A stretch of 64,000 bases of DNA, from the NCBI GenBank assembly GCA_034440575.1, contig JAOTOL010001454.1, forward strand, positions 995,001-1,059,000, in the 5' to 3' direction. Position numbers and translations under genes: made by a program. The notes beneath the pieces are model-generated. The model was not told where the DNA came from, made no database searches, and saw nothing but the letters and a program-made list of their open reading frames with translations. The stretch is from Imbricaverruca yamaguchii (taxonomy: Eukaryota; Arthropoda; Thecostraca; Neoverrucidae). Shown here one piece after another: positions 11,477 to 22,100 of this stretch (positions within the stretch are counted from its first letter, which is position 1; the number at the start of each line of letters is the position of its first letter).

Positions 11477-13412
11477 GTACGGTGTCTGGCATCAGCTACA
11501 CTACAGCTGTCCCCCAGCACAGCTGGCCGACCCCAGTGTACGGTGTCTGGCATCAGCTACACTACAGCTGTCCCCCAGCACAGCTGGCCGACCCCAGTGC
11601 TTGGTGTCGGGCATCAGCTACACTACAGCTGTCCCCCAGCACAGCTGGCCGACCCCAGTGTATATTGTCTGGCATTAACTACACTACAGTTCTCCCCCAG
11701 CACAGCTAGCTGACCGATCCCAGTGTATATTGTCTGGCATTAACTACACTACAGTTCTCCCCCAGCACAGCTAGCTGACCGATCCCAGTGTATATTGTCT
11801 GGCATTAACTACACTACAGTTCTCCCCCAGCACAGCTAGCTGACCGATCCCAGTGTATATTGTCTGGCATTAACTACACTACAGTTCTCCCCCAGCACAG
11901 CTGACCAATCCCAGTGTATGGTGTCGGGCATTAACTACACTACAGTTCTCCCCAGCACAGCTGGCCGACCCAAGTGTACGGCGTCTGGCATCAGCTACAC
12001 TAGAGCTGTCCCCCATCACAGTTGGCCGACCCCAGTGTACGGTGTCTGGCATCAGCTACACTAGAGCTGTCCCCCAGCACAGCTGGCCGACCCCAGTGCT
12101 TGGTGTCGGGCATCAGCTACACTACAGCTGTCCCTCAGCACAGCTGGCCGACCCCAGTGTACGGTGTCTGGCATCAGCTACACTACAGCTGTCCCCCAGC
12201 ACAGCTGGCCGACCCCAGTGCTTGGTGTTGGGCATCAGCTACACTACAGCTGTCCCCCAGCACAGCTGGCCGACCCCAGTGTATATTGTCTGGCATTAAC
12301 TACACTACAGTTCTCCCCCAGCACAGCTGACCAATCCCAGTGTATGGTGTCGGGCATTAACTACACTACAGTTCTCCCCAGCACAGCTGGCCGACCCAAG
12401 TGTACGGCGTCTGGCATCAGCTACACTAGAGCTGTCCCCCATCACAGTTGGCCGACCCCAGTGTACGGTGTCTGGCATCAGCTACACTAGAGCTGTCCCC
12501 CAGCACAGCTGGCCGACCCCAGTGCTTGGTGTCGGGCATCAGCTACACTACAGCTGTCCCTCAGCACAGCTGGCCGACCCCAGTGTACGGTGTCTGGCAT
12601 CAGCTACACTACAGCTGTCCCCCAGCACAGCTGGCCGACCCCAGTGCTTGGTGTCTGGCATCAGCTACACTACAGCTGTCCCCCAGCACAGCTGGCCGAC
12701 CCCAGTGTACGGTGTCTGGCATCAGCTACACTACAGCTGTCCCCCAGCACAGCTGGCCGACCCCAGTGCTTGGTGTCGGGCATCAGCTACACTACAGCTG
12801 TCCCCCAGCACAGCTGGCCGACCCCAGTGTATGGTGTCGGGCATCAGCTACACTACAGCTGTCCTCCAACACAGCTGGCCGACCCCAGTGTATGGTGTCT
12901 GGCATCAGCTACACTACAGCTGTCCCCCAGCACAGCTGGCCGACCCCAGTGCTTGGTGTCTGGCATCAGCTACACTACAGCTGTCCCCCAGCACAGCTGG
13001 CCGACCCCAGTGCTTGGTGTCGGGGATCAGCTACACTACAGCTGTCCCCCATCACAGCTGGCCGACCCCTGTGCATGGTGTCTGGCATCAGCTACACTAC
13101 AGCTGTCCCCCATCACAGCTGGCCGACCCCAGTGCTTGGTGTCGGGCATCAGCTACACTACAGCCGTCCCCCAGCACAGCTAGCTGACCCCAGTGTACGG
13201 TGTCGGGCATCAGCTACACTACAGCTGTCCCCCAGCACAGCTAGCTGACCGATCCCAGTGTATGGTGTCGGGCATCAGCTACACTACAGTTCTCCTCCAG
13301 CACAGCTGGCCTATCCCAGTGTACGGTGTCTGGCATTAACTACACTACAGCTGTCCCCCATCACAGCTGGTCGAACCCAGTGCTTGGTGTCGGGCATCAG
13401 CTACACTACAGC
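11457..13412 (+). repeat. 61-bp minisatellite, about 32 copies
   Basis: The unit is about 61 bp, with anchors CAGCTGGCCGACCCCAGTG, GGTGTCTGGCATCAGCTACA and CTACAGCTGTCCCCCAGCA. Two main versions differ in 'TGTACGGTGTCT' versus 'TGCTTGGTGTCG', and a third ('TGTATATTGTCTGGCATTAA') is confined to 11655-11930 and 12270-12370. Alternation of versions shows higher-order duplication: the block 11930-12170 recurs at 12350-12590. Open frames here come from units without stops. Confidence 0.95.
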
Positions 13413-13659
13413 TGAAGGACGCGAGACATTGCTGTGCTCTGGATGACGTCACGAACGCCGCTAGTTGGGTATTACATGGGACATTCATTACGGTGCGCGA
13501 GTGTCTCGTGTGTCACCTGACACCGACTTACGCTTACTTGTTCGTGTCACGAGTGGCACGGCGGTGGGCGCGTTGCAGTTCATGTGCCACAGCCAGATCC
13601 CTCGACCCAAATAACCAGCTGGCGGCTTTAGTGACGTCATCCAGCGGGGAGTAACGTCT

Positions 13660-13988
13660 CGCGCCCCTTAGCATTACATTTCACGACAGTTTACACAGTT
13701 TACAGTGCGTTCTGTGCACATACAGGGCCAGGTCTCGACACTTGACGTCCTCGTCATATGTGAAGTCTGAAGGGCTGCCACGGATACCTCCGTGATATTA
13801 CGTATGACGATCATTTGTTTATCGGATGTTTCACGACGCACTTTGTGCACAATCACGGCTATTGGCGCAACCCACACTGTTTCGCCGGTGGGTCGCGGGA
13901 TTGAGAAATGTCTCGAGTGGTGCGAGAGTCGAACCCGGAACATTTGGTACACAAAGCTCAACACCTGAACCGCTCGGCCATCCTTGCC
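13660..13988 (-). mobile_element. tRNA-headed SINE-like element
   Basis: On the minus strand from 13988 the sequence starts GGCAAGGATGGCCGAGCGGT, a tRNA-Leu/Ser-like 5' end with a box A (TGGCCGAGCGG). It has a box B (GGTTCGACTCT) at about 13926-13936. The 3' acceptor stem does not close, so it is not a working tRNA gene. An unrelated body of about 260 bp follows, down to about 13660. A tRNA-like Pol III head plus a body is the SINE layout. The 3' limit is uncertain and no other copy is seen in this window. Confidence 0.55.
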
Positions 13989-14099
13989 TCAGTGACTATC
14001 AGTAACACGAAACGTTACCATCTACCTAACTAATCCACGTTTCAAAATATTGGTCTCGAGAAAAGCGGTGATGAGTTTAGGTGGTGAAATGTGGTGGTG

Positions 14100-14500
14100 A
14101 GGGGGGGGGGGGAGTTTAGAGACGTTCCGGAACATAGAGATCATTTGTGCCGCTTTTTGCGCAATGACCTGACCCGAACCTTTCATGCCAAATACTATAA
14201 ATTGTCATTCTAAGGGTGGTGCAAGTTTGGCCTAAATGTTGCGACCGGTCCCGAATAATATCGGAGGAAGTCGATGGGATGAGTTTAAAATCTTTCGGTG
14301 AGTTAAACCCCAGTGATATACATCTGTTCCCACTTTTAAAGACTGTACGATGCGCCATGTCAGACGCATATCACGACTGTCGACCCGTGGCGGCATTTTT
14401 GGTTATGGCATTATGCCAGCGATGACAACAATTTCCGTACACCTGGTGGCGATGGCTTTTTCATCGATCGGTTATGTCATCGATCAGACACACGTCGGAC
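14100..14500. other. Spacer between SINE-like element and array
   Basis: Contains a G-run at 14100-14112 and no recognisable gene. Confidence 0.4.
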
Positions 14501-14504
14501 ACGA

Positions 14505-15622
14505 ACACGTGCACATTAGCGCCAGGTGTGTTATCACCGCCGGAACACGTGCACATTAGCGCCAGGTGTGTTATCACCGCCGGAACACGTGCACATTGGC
14601 GCCAGGTGTGTTATCACCGCCGGAACACGTGCACATTAGCGCCAGGTGTGTTATCACCGCCGGAACACTTGGGCCAGGTGTGTTATCACCGCCGGAACAC
14701 GTGCACATTAGCGCCAGGTGTGTTATCACCGCCGGAACACGTGCACATTAGCGCCAGGTGTGTTATCACCGCCGGAACACGTGCACATTAGCGCCAGGTG
14801 TGTTATCACCGCCGGAACACGTGCACATTAGCGCCAGGTGTGTTATCACCGCCGGAACACGTGCACATTAGCGCCAGGTGTGTTATCACCGCCGGAACAC
14901 GTGCACATTAGCGCCAGGTGTGTTATCACCGCCGGAACACGTGCACATTAGCGCCAGGTGTGTTATCACCGCCGGAACACGTGCACATTAGCGCCAGGTG
15001 TGTTATCACCGCCGGAACACGTGCACATTGGCGCCAGGTGTGTTATCACCGCCGGAACACGTGCACATTAGCGCCAGGTGTGTTATCACCGCCGGAACAC
15101 GTGCACATTAGCGCCAGGTGTGTTATCACCGCCGGAACACGTGCACATTAGCGCCAGGTGTGTTATCACCGCGGACACGTGCACATTAGCGCCAGGTGTG
15201 TTATCACCGCCGGAACACGTGCACATTAGCGCCAGGTGTGTTATCACCGCCGGAACACGTGCACATTAGCGCCAGGTGTGTTATCACCGCCGGAACACGT
15301 GCACATTAGCGCCAGGTGTGTTATCACCGCCGGAACACGTGCACATTAGCGCCAGGTGTGTTATCACCGCCGGAACACGTGCACATTGGCGCCAGGTGTG
15401 TTATCACCGCCGGAACACGTGCACATTAGCGCCAGGTGTGTTATCACCGCCGGAACACGTGCACATTAGCGCCAGGTGTGTTATCACCGCCGGAACACGT
15501 GCACATTAGCGCCAGGTGTGTTATCACCGCCGGAACACGTGCACATTAGCGCCAGGTGTGTTATCACCGCCGGAACACGTGCACATTAGCGCCAGGTGTG
15601 TTATCACCGCCGGAACACGTGC
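14505..15622 (+). repeat. 40-bp minisatellite, about 28 copies, highly homogeneous
   Basis: Unit GCCAGGTGTGTTATCACCGC followed by CGGAACACGTGCACATTAGC. Nearly all copies are identical; a few carry ATTGGC, one lacks 19 bp (about 14660-14675) and one has a small deletion near 15170. Each unit carries a CACGTG E-box palindrome. The uniformity suggests recent expansion or ongoing homogenisation. Confidence 0.95.
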
Positions 15623-15641
15623 ACCGCACAGTCATGTGCAA

Positions 15642-15697
15642 GTAAAGACATACAGATCAGTGCAAATATGGGTCACAAGGACCCTTCTTGGAAGTGG
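15642..15697 (-). mobile_element. Short CR1/L2-like LINE 3'-tail fragment
   Basis: Shares 'AAAGACATA', 'GATCAGTGCAA', 'ATGGGTCACAAGGACCC' and 'TTCTTGG' with the 3' UTR at 46681-46745. About 55 bp, wedged between two minisatellites. Confidence 0.5.
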
Positions 15698-15734
15698 AAC
15701 GGTGTGGCGACCGCAGCCGCACTGCACAGGCGGC

Positions 15735-15935
15735 TCCCGGTGCCGTCTACACCCGGGGCTCCCGGCGCCGTCTACACCCGGGGCTCCCGGCGCCGTCTAC
15801 ACCCGGGGCTCCCGGCGCCGTCTACACCTGGGGCTCCCGGCGCTGTCTACACCGGGGCTCCCGGCGCCGTCTACACCCGGGGCTCCCGGCGCCGTCTACA
15901 CCCGGGGCTTCCGGCGCCGTCTACACCCGGGGCAC
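15735..15935 (+). repeat. 25-bp GC-rich minisatellite, about 8 copies
   Basis: Unit ACCCGGGGCTCCCGGCGCCG plus TCTAC. Copies differ by single changes; one is a base or two shorter near 15850. Confidence 0.95.
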
Positions 15936-16654
15936 GCCTAATTCAACTGCGCACGGCATGACTATCCCTGTGCGGGTTTGCACCGTGCGATTGCGCTTAA
16001 CTTGCAAATGTAATTGTCATGGTTTCCATCTTAGAAGTGGCCTGGTGTCCATTGATGAGATCCGATGCTGATCTGTTCCATCTGATTCTGCGCGCGCGTT
16101 ATATAGCCTCCGTTGTGTCGTGAGTTGCATGCCATACTGCCCTCGGCTGAATATTCCGAATGGTGGTGTCCATGTAGGCGGTGTACAGGTTGCCGTACAG
16201 TAATTGTATTGTGACCCTGCCCCCATGTCGACCCACTATTTCTTGGCATAAAGCGCCCCTATGGGGGCGCTGGATGGCGAGGGCAAGATACCGACTATAG
16301 GGTTCAGACACGGGTGCAGTCGGTACAGCTCCCGAGCGAGGCATTTCTGACGCGTAATATGCGTACGTGTGGGCGTTCTGTGCGGCACCGCACGGCTTTA
16401 TTCCCTGCCGATCGCGTGACACCAATCTAGGTGAGTATATGAAGTTAGCACATGTGGCCCTGTGGGACGGATGTCGGGTGCACACTATTTGTGCATACTG
16501 TTCAACGGCTTTCCGAAGAGTGAATGACCATCCACCCCCGAAATTTAATATATCTACATATATCTTGCTGCATATCTCTTACAGGATGCAAACATCCGTT
16601 TTAAAGTGGTTCATCTCATAATTGTCGGACAGGCGCGATCATGTCAGTGGCTAA
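15936..16654. other. Spacer, no gene recognised; one perfect hairpin
   Basis: No domain is seen in any frame. At 16252-16271 AGCGCCCC and GGGGCGCT form an 8-bp perfect inverted repeat around a 4-base loop; without a transcription unit here its role is unknown. Confidence 0.4.
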
Positions 16655-16675
16655 ACATCACACTGGAAACTGGGC

Positions 16676-16912
16676 ACTTCCGGAGCTCCCGAGAGGGACT
16701 GTTCTCCACTAGTCTTTACTTCGTTCAACTACGATTTGCCATTAGAAAGAATAACATTCGAGTGCCTCATTTACGCCGATGACGTTAACACTGTCGGCAA
16801 AAATAGAGGCCCTGCTGACGCTACCATGATGAAGGATGAGCTCCATCGTCTGGGAGTGTAGTCTGTCGGCCGCTACATGAACCCTGGACACTTCCAAATG
16901 CAGATGATGAAT
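16676..16912 (+). pseudogene. Reverse transcriptase fragment of a second LINE type
   Basis: One plus-strand frame gives SGAPE, PLVFTSFNYDLP, FECLIYADDVNTVG (16760-16800), then KDELHRLGV, an in-frame TAG, and SVGRYMNPGHFQMQ. This is the palm region of a reverse transcriptase: the decayed GxPQGxxxSPLLF block, the catalytic YADD, and the following 'LHRLG-WS-xx-MNPGKFQ'-type block. It is interrupted by one stop and lacks the rest. The surroundings are unrelated. Confidence 0.55.
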
Positions 16913-17059
16913 GAGGACCGAGGCGCATGCCGATCAAGATTCAATGCTACACTAGGGCCGATGAGCTGGTACACGTTACGCAGATAATGGATTTAGATGC
17001 TGTTATTAACACCACACTCACTTTCGCCCGCACGTTTGGCACTTGGTGAGCCGAGCCTA

Positions 17060-17925
17060 CCGGGGAGGTGTTTTACTCTGCCGGTCACTGTAGGCCGGTC
17101 ACTGCCCACCGAGCCCGCCGGTCACTGCCCACCGAGCCCGCTGGGGGCGTGTTATACCCTGCCGGTCACTACAGGCCGGTCGCTGCCCACCGAGCCCGCC
17201 GGTCACTGCCCACCGAGCCCGCTGGGTGCGTGTTATACGCTGCCGGTCACTGCCCACAGATCCAACCGGGGGCGTGTTATACACTGCCGGTCACTGCCCA
17301 CAGATACCGTTGGGGGCGTGTTATACCCTGCCGATCACTGCCCACCGTTCCCACCGGGGGCGTGTTATACGCTGCCGGTCACTGCCCACAGATCCCGTTG
17401 GGGGCGTGTTATACCCTGCCGGTCACTGCCCACCGTTCCCACCGGGGGCGTGTTATACCCTGCCGGTCACTGCCCGCCGAGCCCGCTGGGGGCGTGTTAT
17501 ACCCTGCCGGTCACTGCCCACCGTTCCCACCGGGGGCGTGTTATACCCTGCCGGTCACTGCCCGCCGAGCCCGCTGGGGGCGTGTTATACCCTGCCGGTC
17601 ACTGCCCACCGGGGGCGTGTTATACCCTGCCGGTCACTGCCCGCCGAGCCCGCTGGGGGCGTGTTATACCCTGCCGGTCACTGCCCACCGTTCCCACCGG
17701 GGGCGTGTTATACCCTGCCGGTCACTGCCCGCCGAGCCCGCTGGGGGCGTGTTATACCCTGCCGGTCACTGCCCACCGGGGGCGTGTTATACCCTGCCGG
17801 TCACTGCCCGCCGAGCCCGCTGGGGGCGTGTTATACCCTGCCGGTCACTGCCCACCGGGGGCGTGTTATACCCTGCCGGTCACTGCCCGCCGGGGGCGTG
17901 TTATACGCTGCCGGTCACTGCGGGC
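17060..17925 (+). repeat. 44/35-bp GC-rich minisatellite
   Basis: The unit core is GGGGGCGTGTTATACCCTGC then CGGTCACTGCCC. It is followed either by GCCGAGCCCGCT or ACCGTTCCCACC (44-bp form) or directly by ACC (35-bp form). Length variants are interspersed. Frames without stops on both strands are artefacts. Confidence 0.95.
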
Positions 17926-18479
17926 CGGTCGAGGCAGTCGCATTAGCCGTTGTGCGCTGCTCTCTGCGTATTTGACCAATGTGATGGGAATGCTTGGAGT
18001 ATTGTGGGGTGACCTGGACGGACGGGACTAAAGCCCAGATAGCGCGAGTCGACCGCATCATAATATCATACTTCAAACATGCCACATTTACAATCGCATC
18101 GCCAAATGTGTCAGTACTTCAGAATAACACCTTTGCGAAGTGAAGTGCAACATGGCGTAATGATCATAGGGAGTGCTTTCTCAGGTAAAATTAATTGTCC
18201 CGCCCTCGTGCGCCGTTTCCCCCTATATGTGCCACCTCTGGCGGTCTGTGGTCAACAGCTCTCTCAGATTATGTTGTGACTCAAAATGAAATAATGTGAA
18301 GAACTTCTTGTTTGCATTGACATGTCCTCTTCTAAGTATTTGAGACTCATACAGGTAGTGATACTCATGATTAGGTACTCATGATCCCCACCCTGCCAGC
18401 TGATACCTGATGCCCTCTATCAAAACTTTTAGGTTTGATTCTCCGGCCAGACTCAGTCGGTTGCTGCCACTCGAAATTG

Positions 18480-18958
18480 TTGATGACATGATGCCCATCC
18501 TCATGCCTGTTGATGGCCTGATGACATGATGCCTATCCTCAGGCCTGTTGATGGCCTGATGACATGATGCCCTCCCCAGGCCTGTTCATGGGCCAATGAC
18601 ATGAAGCCCTCCCCAGGCCTATTGATAGCCTGATGACATGATAATGTCCTCTGATATCCTCTCGGTTCTAATAACTTGATCACTCGCATACCTGTTGGTG
18701 ATTTGATGATCTCCCTCAGACCTCTGATGAACTTCCCTAGTCCTGCTGATGGTCTGATATCGTCCCTGAAATCTGTTGATCTCCCTCAGACCTGCTGATG
18801 GTCTAAGGTCATCTCCAAGACGTGCCTTCCATCAGACCTGCAAATTGTCTGATATTCTCTCCCAAATCTGCTGATGGCCTGGTGTCGCCCTTCAGACCTG
18901 CCGATGGTCTGCCGTCGTATTCGTCCCTCAGACCTGCTGATGACCTGATCTCACTCAG
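18480..18958 (+). repeat. Degenerate 30-40-bp repeat running into the exon 1 acceptor
   Basis: Repeats of 'CCTGTTGATGGCCTGATGAC' merge downstream into 'CCTCAGACCTGCTGATGGTC'. The last match, CTCACTCAGACCTGCTG at 18952-18967, spans the splice acceptor and the first codons of the exon at 18959. Confidence 0.75.
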
Positions 18959-19177
18959 ACCTGCTGCTGGCGGAGGACGGTCGGCTGAGTTACGTCAGCC
19001 TCTGTTCGCAACGTCAGCTGCGCCTGAACGGCAGCGGACTGCACCGGGTGGTGGCGATGGCGTACGACGCGGACCGTGAGCGGGTGCTGATCAGCGAAAC
19101 GGGCGGTCCTGACGGTCCGCGGCTGCTGACACTGGCGCTCCACCACGGCGCGCGGCCGCAGCCGGTCACCTTCGCAG
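18959..19177 (+). CDS. cue: Cueball-like membrane protein, exon 1 of the secure part (start of YWTD beta-propeller)
   Basis: The exon follows a CTCACTCAG acceptor and ends at CGCAG|GTCAGT. It encodes LLLAEDGRLSYVSL, RVVAMAYDADRERVLISE and ends VTFA. The 'V-MAYD-x-RVLISE' block is the blade pattern of LDL-receptor class B (YWTD) propellers (usual form AxDYDxxxxxVYWSD). It enters with two bases and leaves with one (phase 1), and the exon at 23477 fits exactly (G+GC gives Gly). GC content is far above the flanks. The upstream signal-peptide exon is uncertain (candidate at 11356). Cueball is a type I membrane protein described in Drosophila as needed in the germ line and for immunity; function here is inferred only. 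Confidence 0.75.
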
Positions 19178-22100
19178 GTCAGTAGTGATGGGGTCAGGTC
19201 CGCAGGTCAGTAGCGATGGGACCACGTCCACAGGTCAGTAGTGATAGGGTCACGTCCGCAGGTCAGTAGCGAGAGGATCACGTCCACAGGTCAGTGGTGA
19301 TGGGGTCACGTCCGCAGGTCAGTAGTGAGAGGGTCACGTCCACAGGTCAGTAGCGATGAGGTCACGTCCACAGGTCAGTAGTGATGGGGTCACGTCCACA
19401 GGTCAATAGTGATAGGGTCACGTCCGCAGGTCAGTAGCGAGAGGGTCACGTCCACAGGTCAGTAGCGATGGGGCCACGTCCACAGGTCAGTAGTGATGGG
19501 GTCACGTCCACAGGTCAGTAGTGAGAGGGTCACGTCCGCAGGTCAGTAGTAATGGGGTCACGTCCACAGGTCAGTAGTGAGAGGGTCACGTCCGCAGGTC
19601 AGTAGTGATGGGGTCACGTCCGCAGGTCAGTAGTGATGGGGTCACGTCCACAGGTCAGTAGTGATGGGGTCACGTCCACAGGTCAGTAGTGAGAGGGTCA
19701 CGTCCACAGGTCAGTAGTGAGAGGGTCACGTCCACAGGTCAGTAGTGATGGGGTCACGTCCACAGGTCAGTAGTGAGAGGGTCACGTCCACAGGTCAGTA
19801 GTGATAGGGTCACGTCCACAGGTCAGTAGTGAGAGGGTCACGTCCGCAGGTCAGTAGTGATAGGGTCACGTCCGCAGGTCAGTAGTGATAAGGTCACGTC
19901 CACAGGTCAGTAGCGAGAGGATCACGTCCACAGGTCAGTAGTGATGGGGTCACGTCCACAGGTCAGTAGCGAGAGGGTCACGTCCACAGGTCAGTAGTGA
20001 TGGGGTCACGTCCACAGGTCAGTAGTGAGAGGGTCACGTCCACAGGTCAGTAGTGATGAGGTCACGTCCACAGGTCAGTAGTGATGGGGTCACGTCCACA
20101 GGTCAGTAGCGAGAGGATCACGTCCACAGGTCAGTAGTGATGGGGTCACGTCCACAGGTCAGTAGTGAGAGGGTCACGTCCACAGGTCAGTAGTGATGGG
20201 GTCACGTCCACAGGTCAGTAGTGAGAGGGTCACGTCCACAGGTCAGTAGTGAGAGGGTCACGTCCACAGGTCAGTAGTGATGGGGTCACGTCCACAGGTC
20301 AGTAGTGATGAGGTCACGTCCACAGGTCAGTAGTGATAGGGTCACGTCCACAGGTCAGTAGTGAGAGGGTCACGTCCGCAGGTCAGTAGTGATAGGGTCA
20401 CGTCCGCAGGTCAGTAGTGATAGGGTCACGTCCACAGGTCAGTAGTGAGAGGGTCACGTCCGCAGGTCAGTAGTGATAGGGTCACGTCCACAGGTCAGTA
20501 GTGAAAGGGTCACGTCCGCAGGTCAGTAGTGAGAGGGTCACGTCCACAGGTCAGTAGTGATAGGGTCACGTCCGCAGGTCAGTAGTGATAGGGTCACGTC
20601 CACAGGTCAGTAGTGAGAGGGTCACGTCCGCAGGTCAGTAGTGAGGGGGTCACGTCCGCAGGTCAGTAGTGATAGGGTCACGTCCGCAGGTCAGTAGTGA
20701 TAGGGTCACGTCCACAGGTCAGTAGTGAGAGGGTCACGTCCGCAGGTCAGTAGTGATAGGGTCACGTCCACAGGTCAGTAGTGAGAGGGTCACGTCCGCA
20801 GGTCAGTAGTGATAGGGTCACGTCCGCAGGTCAGTAGTGATAGGGTCACGTCCGCAGGTCAGTAGTGATAGGGTCACGTCCACAGGTCAGTAGTGAGAGG
20901 GTCACGTCCACAGGTCAGTAGTGATAGGGTCACGTCCGCAGGTCAGTAGTGATAGGGTCACGTCCGCAGGTCAGTAGCGAGAGGATCACGTCCACAGGTC
21001 AGTAGTGATAGGATCACGTCCACAGGTCAGTAGTGAGAGGGTCACGTCCACAGGTCAGTAGCGAGAGGGTCACGTCCACAGGTCACTAGCGAGAGGGTCA
21101 CGTCCACAGGTCAATAGTGATGAGGTCACGTCCACAGGTCAGTAGTGATGGGGTCACGTCCACAGGTCAATAGTGATAGGGTCACGTCCACAGGTCAATA
21201 GTGATGAGGTCACGTCCACAGGTCAGTAGTGATGGGGTCACGTCCACAGGTCAATAGTGATAGGGTCACGTCCACAGGTCAGTAGTGATGAGGATGACGT
21301 CTGCAGGTCAGTAGTGATGGGGTCACGTCCGCAGGTCAGTAGCGAGAGGATCACGTCCACAGGTCAGTAGTGATGAGGTCACGTCCGCAGGTCAGTAGTG
21401 ATGGGGTCACGTCCACAGGTCAGTAGTGATGGGGTCACGTCCACAGGTCAGTAGTGATAGGGTCACGTCCACAGGTCAGTAGTGATGGGGTCACGTCCAC
21501 AGGTCAGTAGTGATGAGGTCACGTCCGCAGGTCAGTAGTGAGAGGGTCACGTCCACAGGTCAGTAGTGATGGGGTCACGTCCACAGGTCAGTAGTGAGAG
21601 GGTCACGTCCGCAGGTCAGTAGTGATAGGGTCACGTCCGCAGGTCAGTAGTGATGAGGTCACGTCCGCAGGATAGTAGTGAGAGGGTCACGTCCGCAGGT
21701 CAGTAGTGATGAGGTCACGTCCGCAGGTCAGTAGTGAGAGGGTCACGTCCACAGGTCAGTAGTGATGGGGTCACGTCCACAGGTCAGTAGTGATGAGGTC
21801 ACGTCCGCAGGTCAGTAGTGATGAGGTCACGTCCGCAGGTCAGTAGTGAGAGGGTCACGTCCGCAGGTTAGTAGTGATGAGGTCACGTCCACAGGTCAGT
21901 AGTGATGGGGTCACGTCCACAGGTCAGTAGTGATAGGGTCACGTCCACAGGTCAGTAGTGATGAGGTCACGTCCGCAGGTCAGTAGTGAGAGGGTCACGT
22001 CCGCAGGATAGTAGTGATGGGGTCACGTCCACAGGTCAGTAGTGATGGGGTCACGTCCACAGGTCAGTAGTGATATGGTCACGTCCACAGGTCAGTAGTG

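Noticed and set aside
13921..13988. Functional tRNA-Leu/Ser gene on the minus strand
   Set aside because: Boxes A and B are good, but the acceptor and T stems do not close, so a SINE head is more likely.
14474..15941. Arrays of direct repeats that might suggest CRISPR
   Set aside because: The 40-bp units are contiguous, with no unique spacers, and the DNA is eukaryotic.
16252..16271. GC hairpin resembling a bacterial terminator
   Set aside because: No T-run follows and the genome is eukaryotic with no transcript ending here. Kept only as a note in the spacer.
14505..17925. Secreted repeat protein encoded by the 40-, 25- and 44-bp arrays
   Set aside because: Frames break at every unit variant and no leader or conserved end is present.
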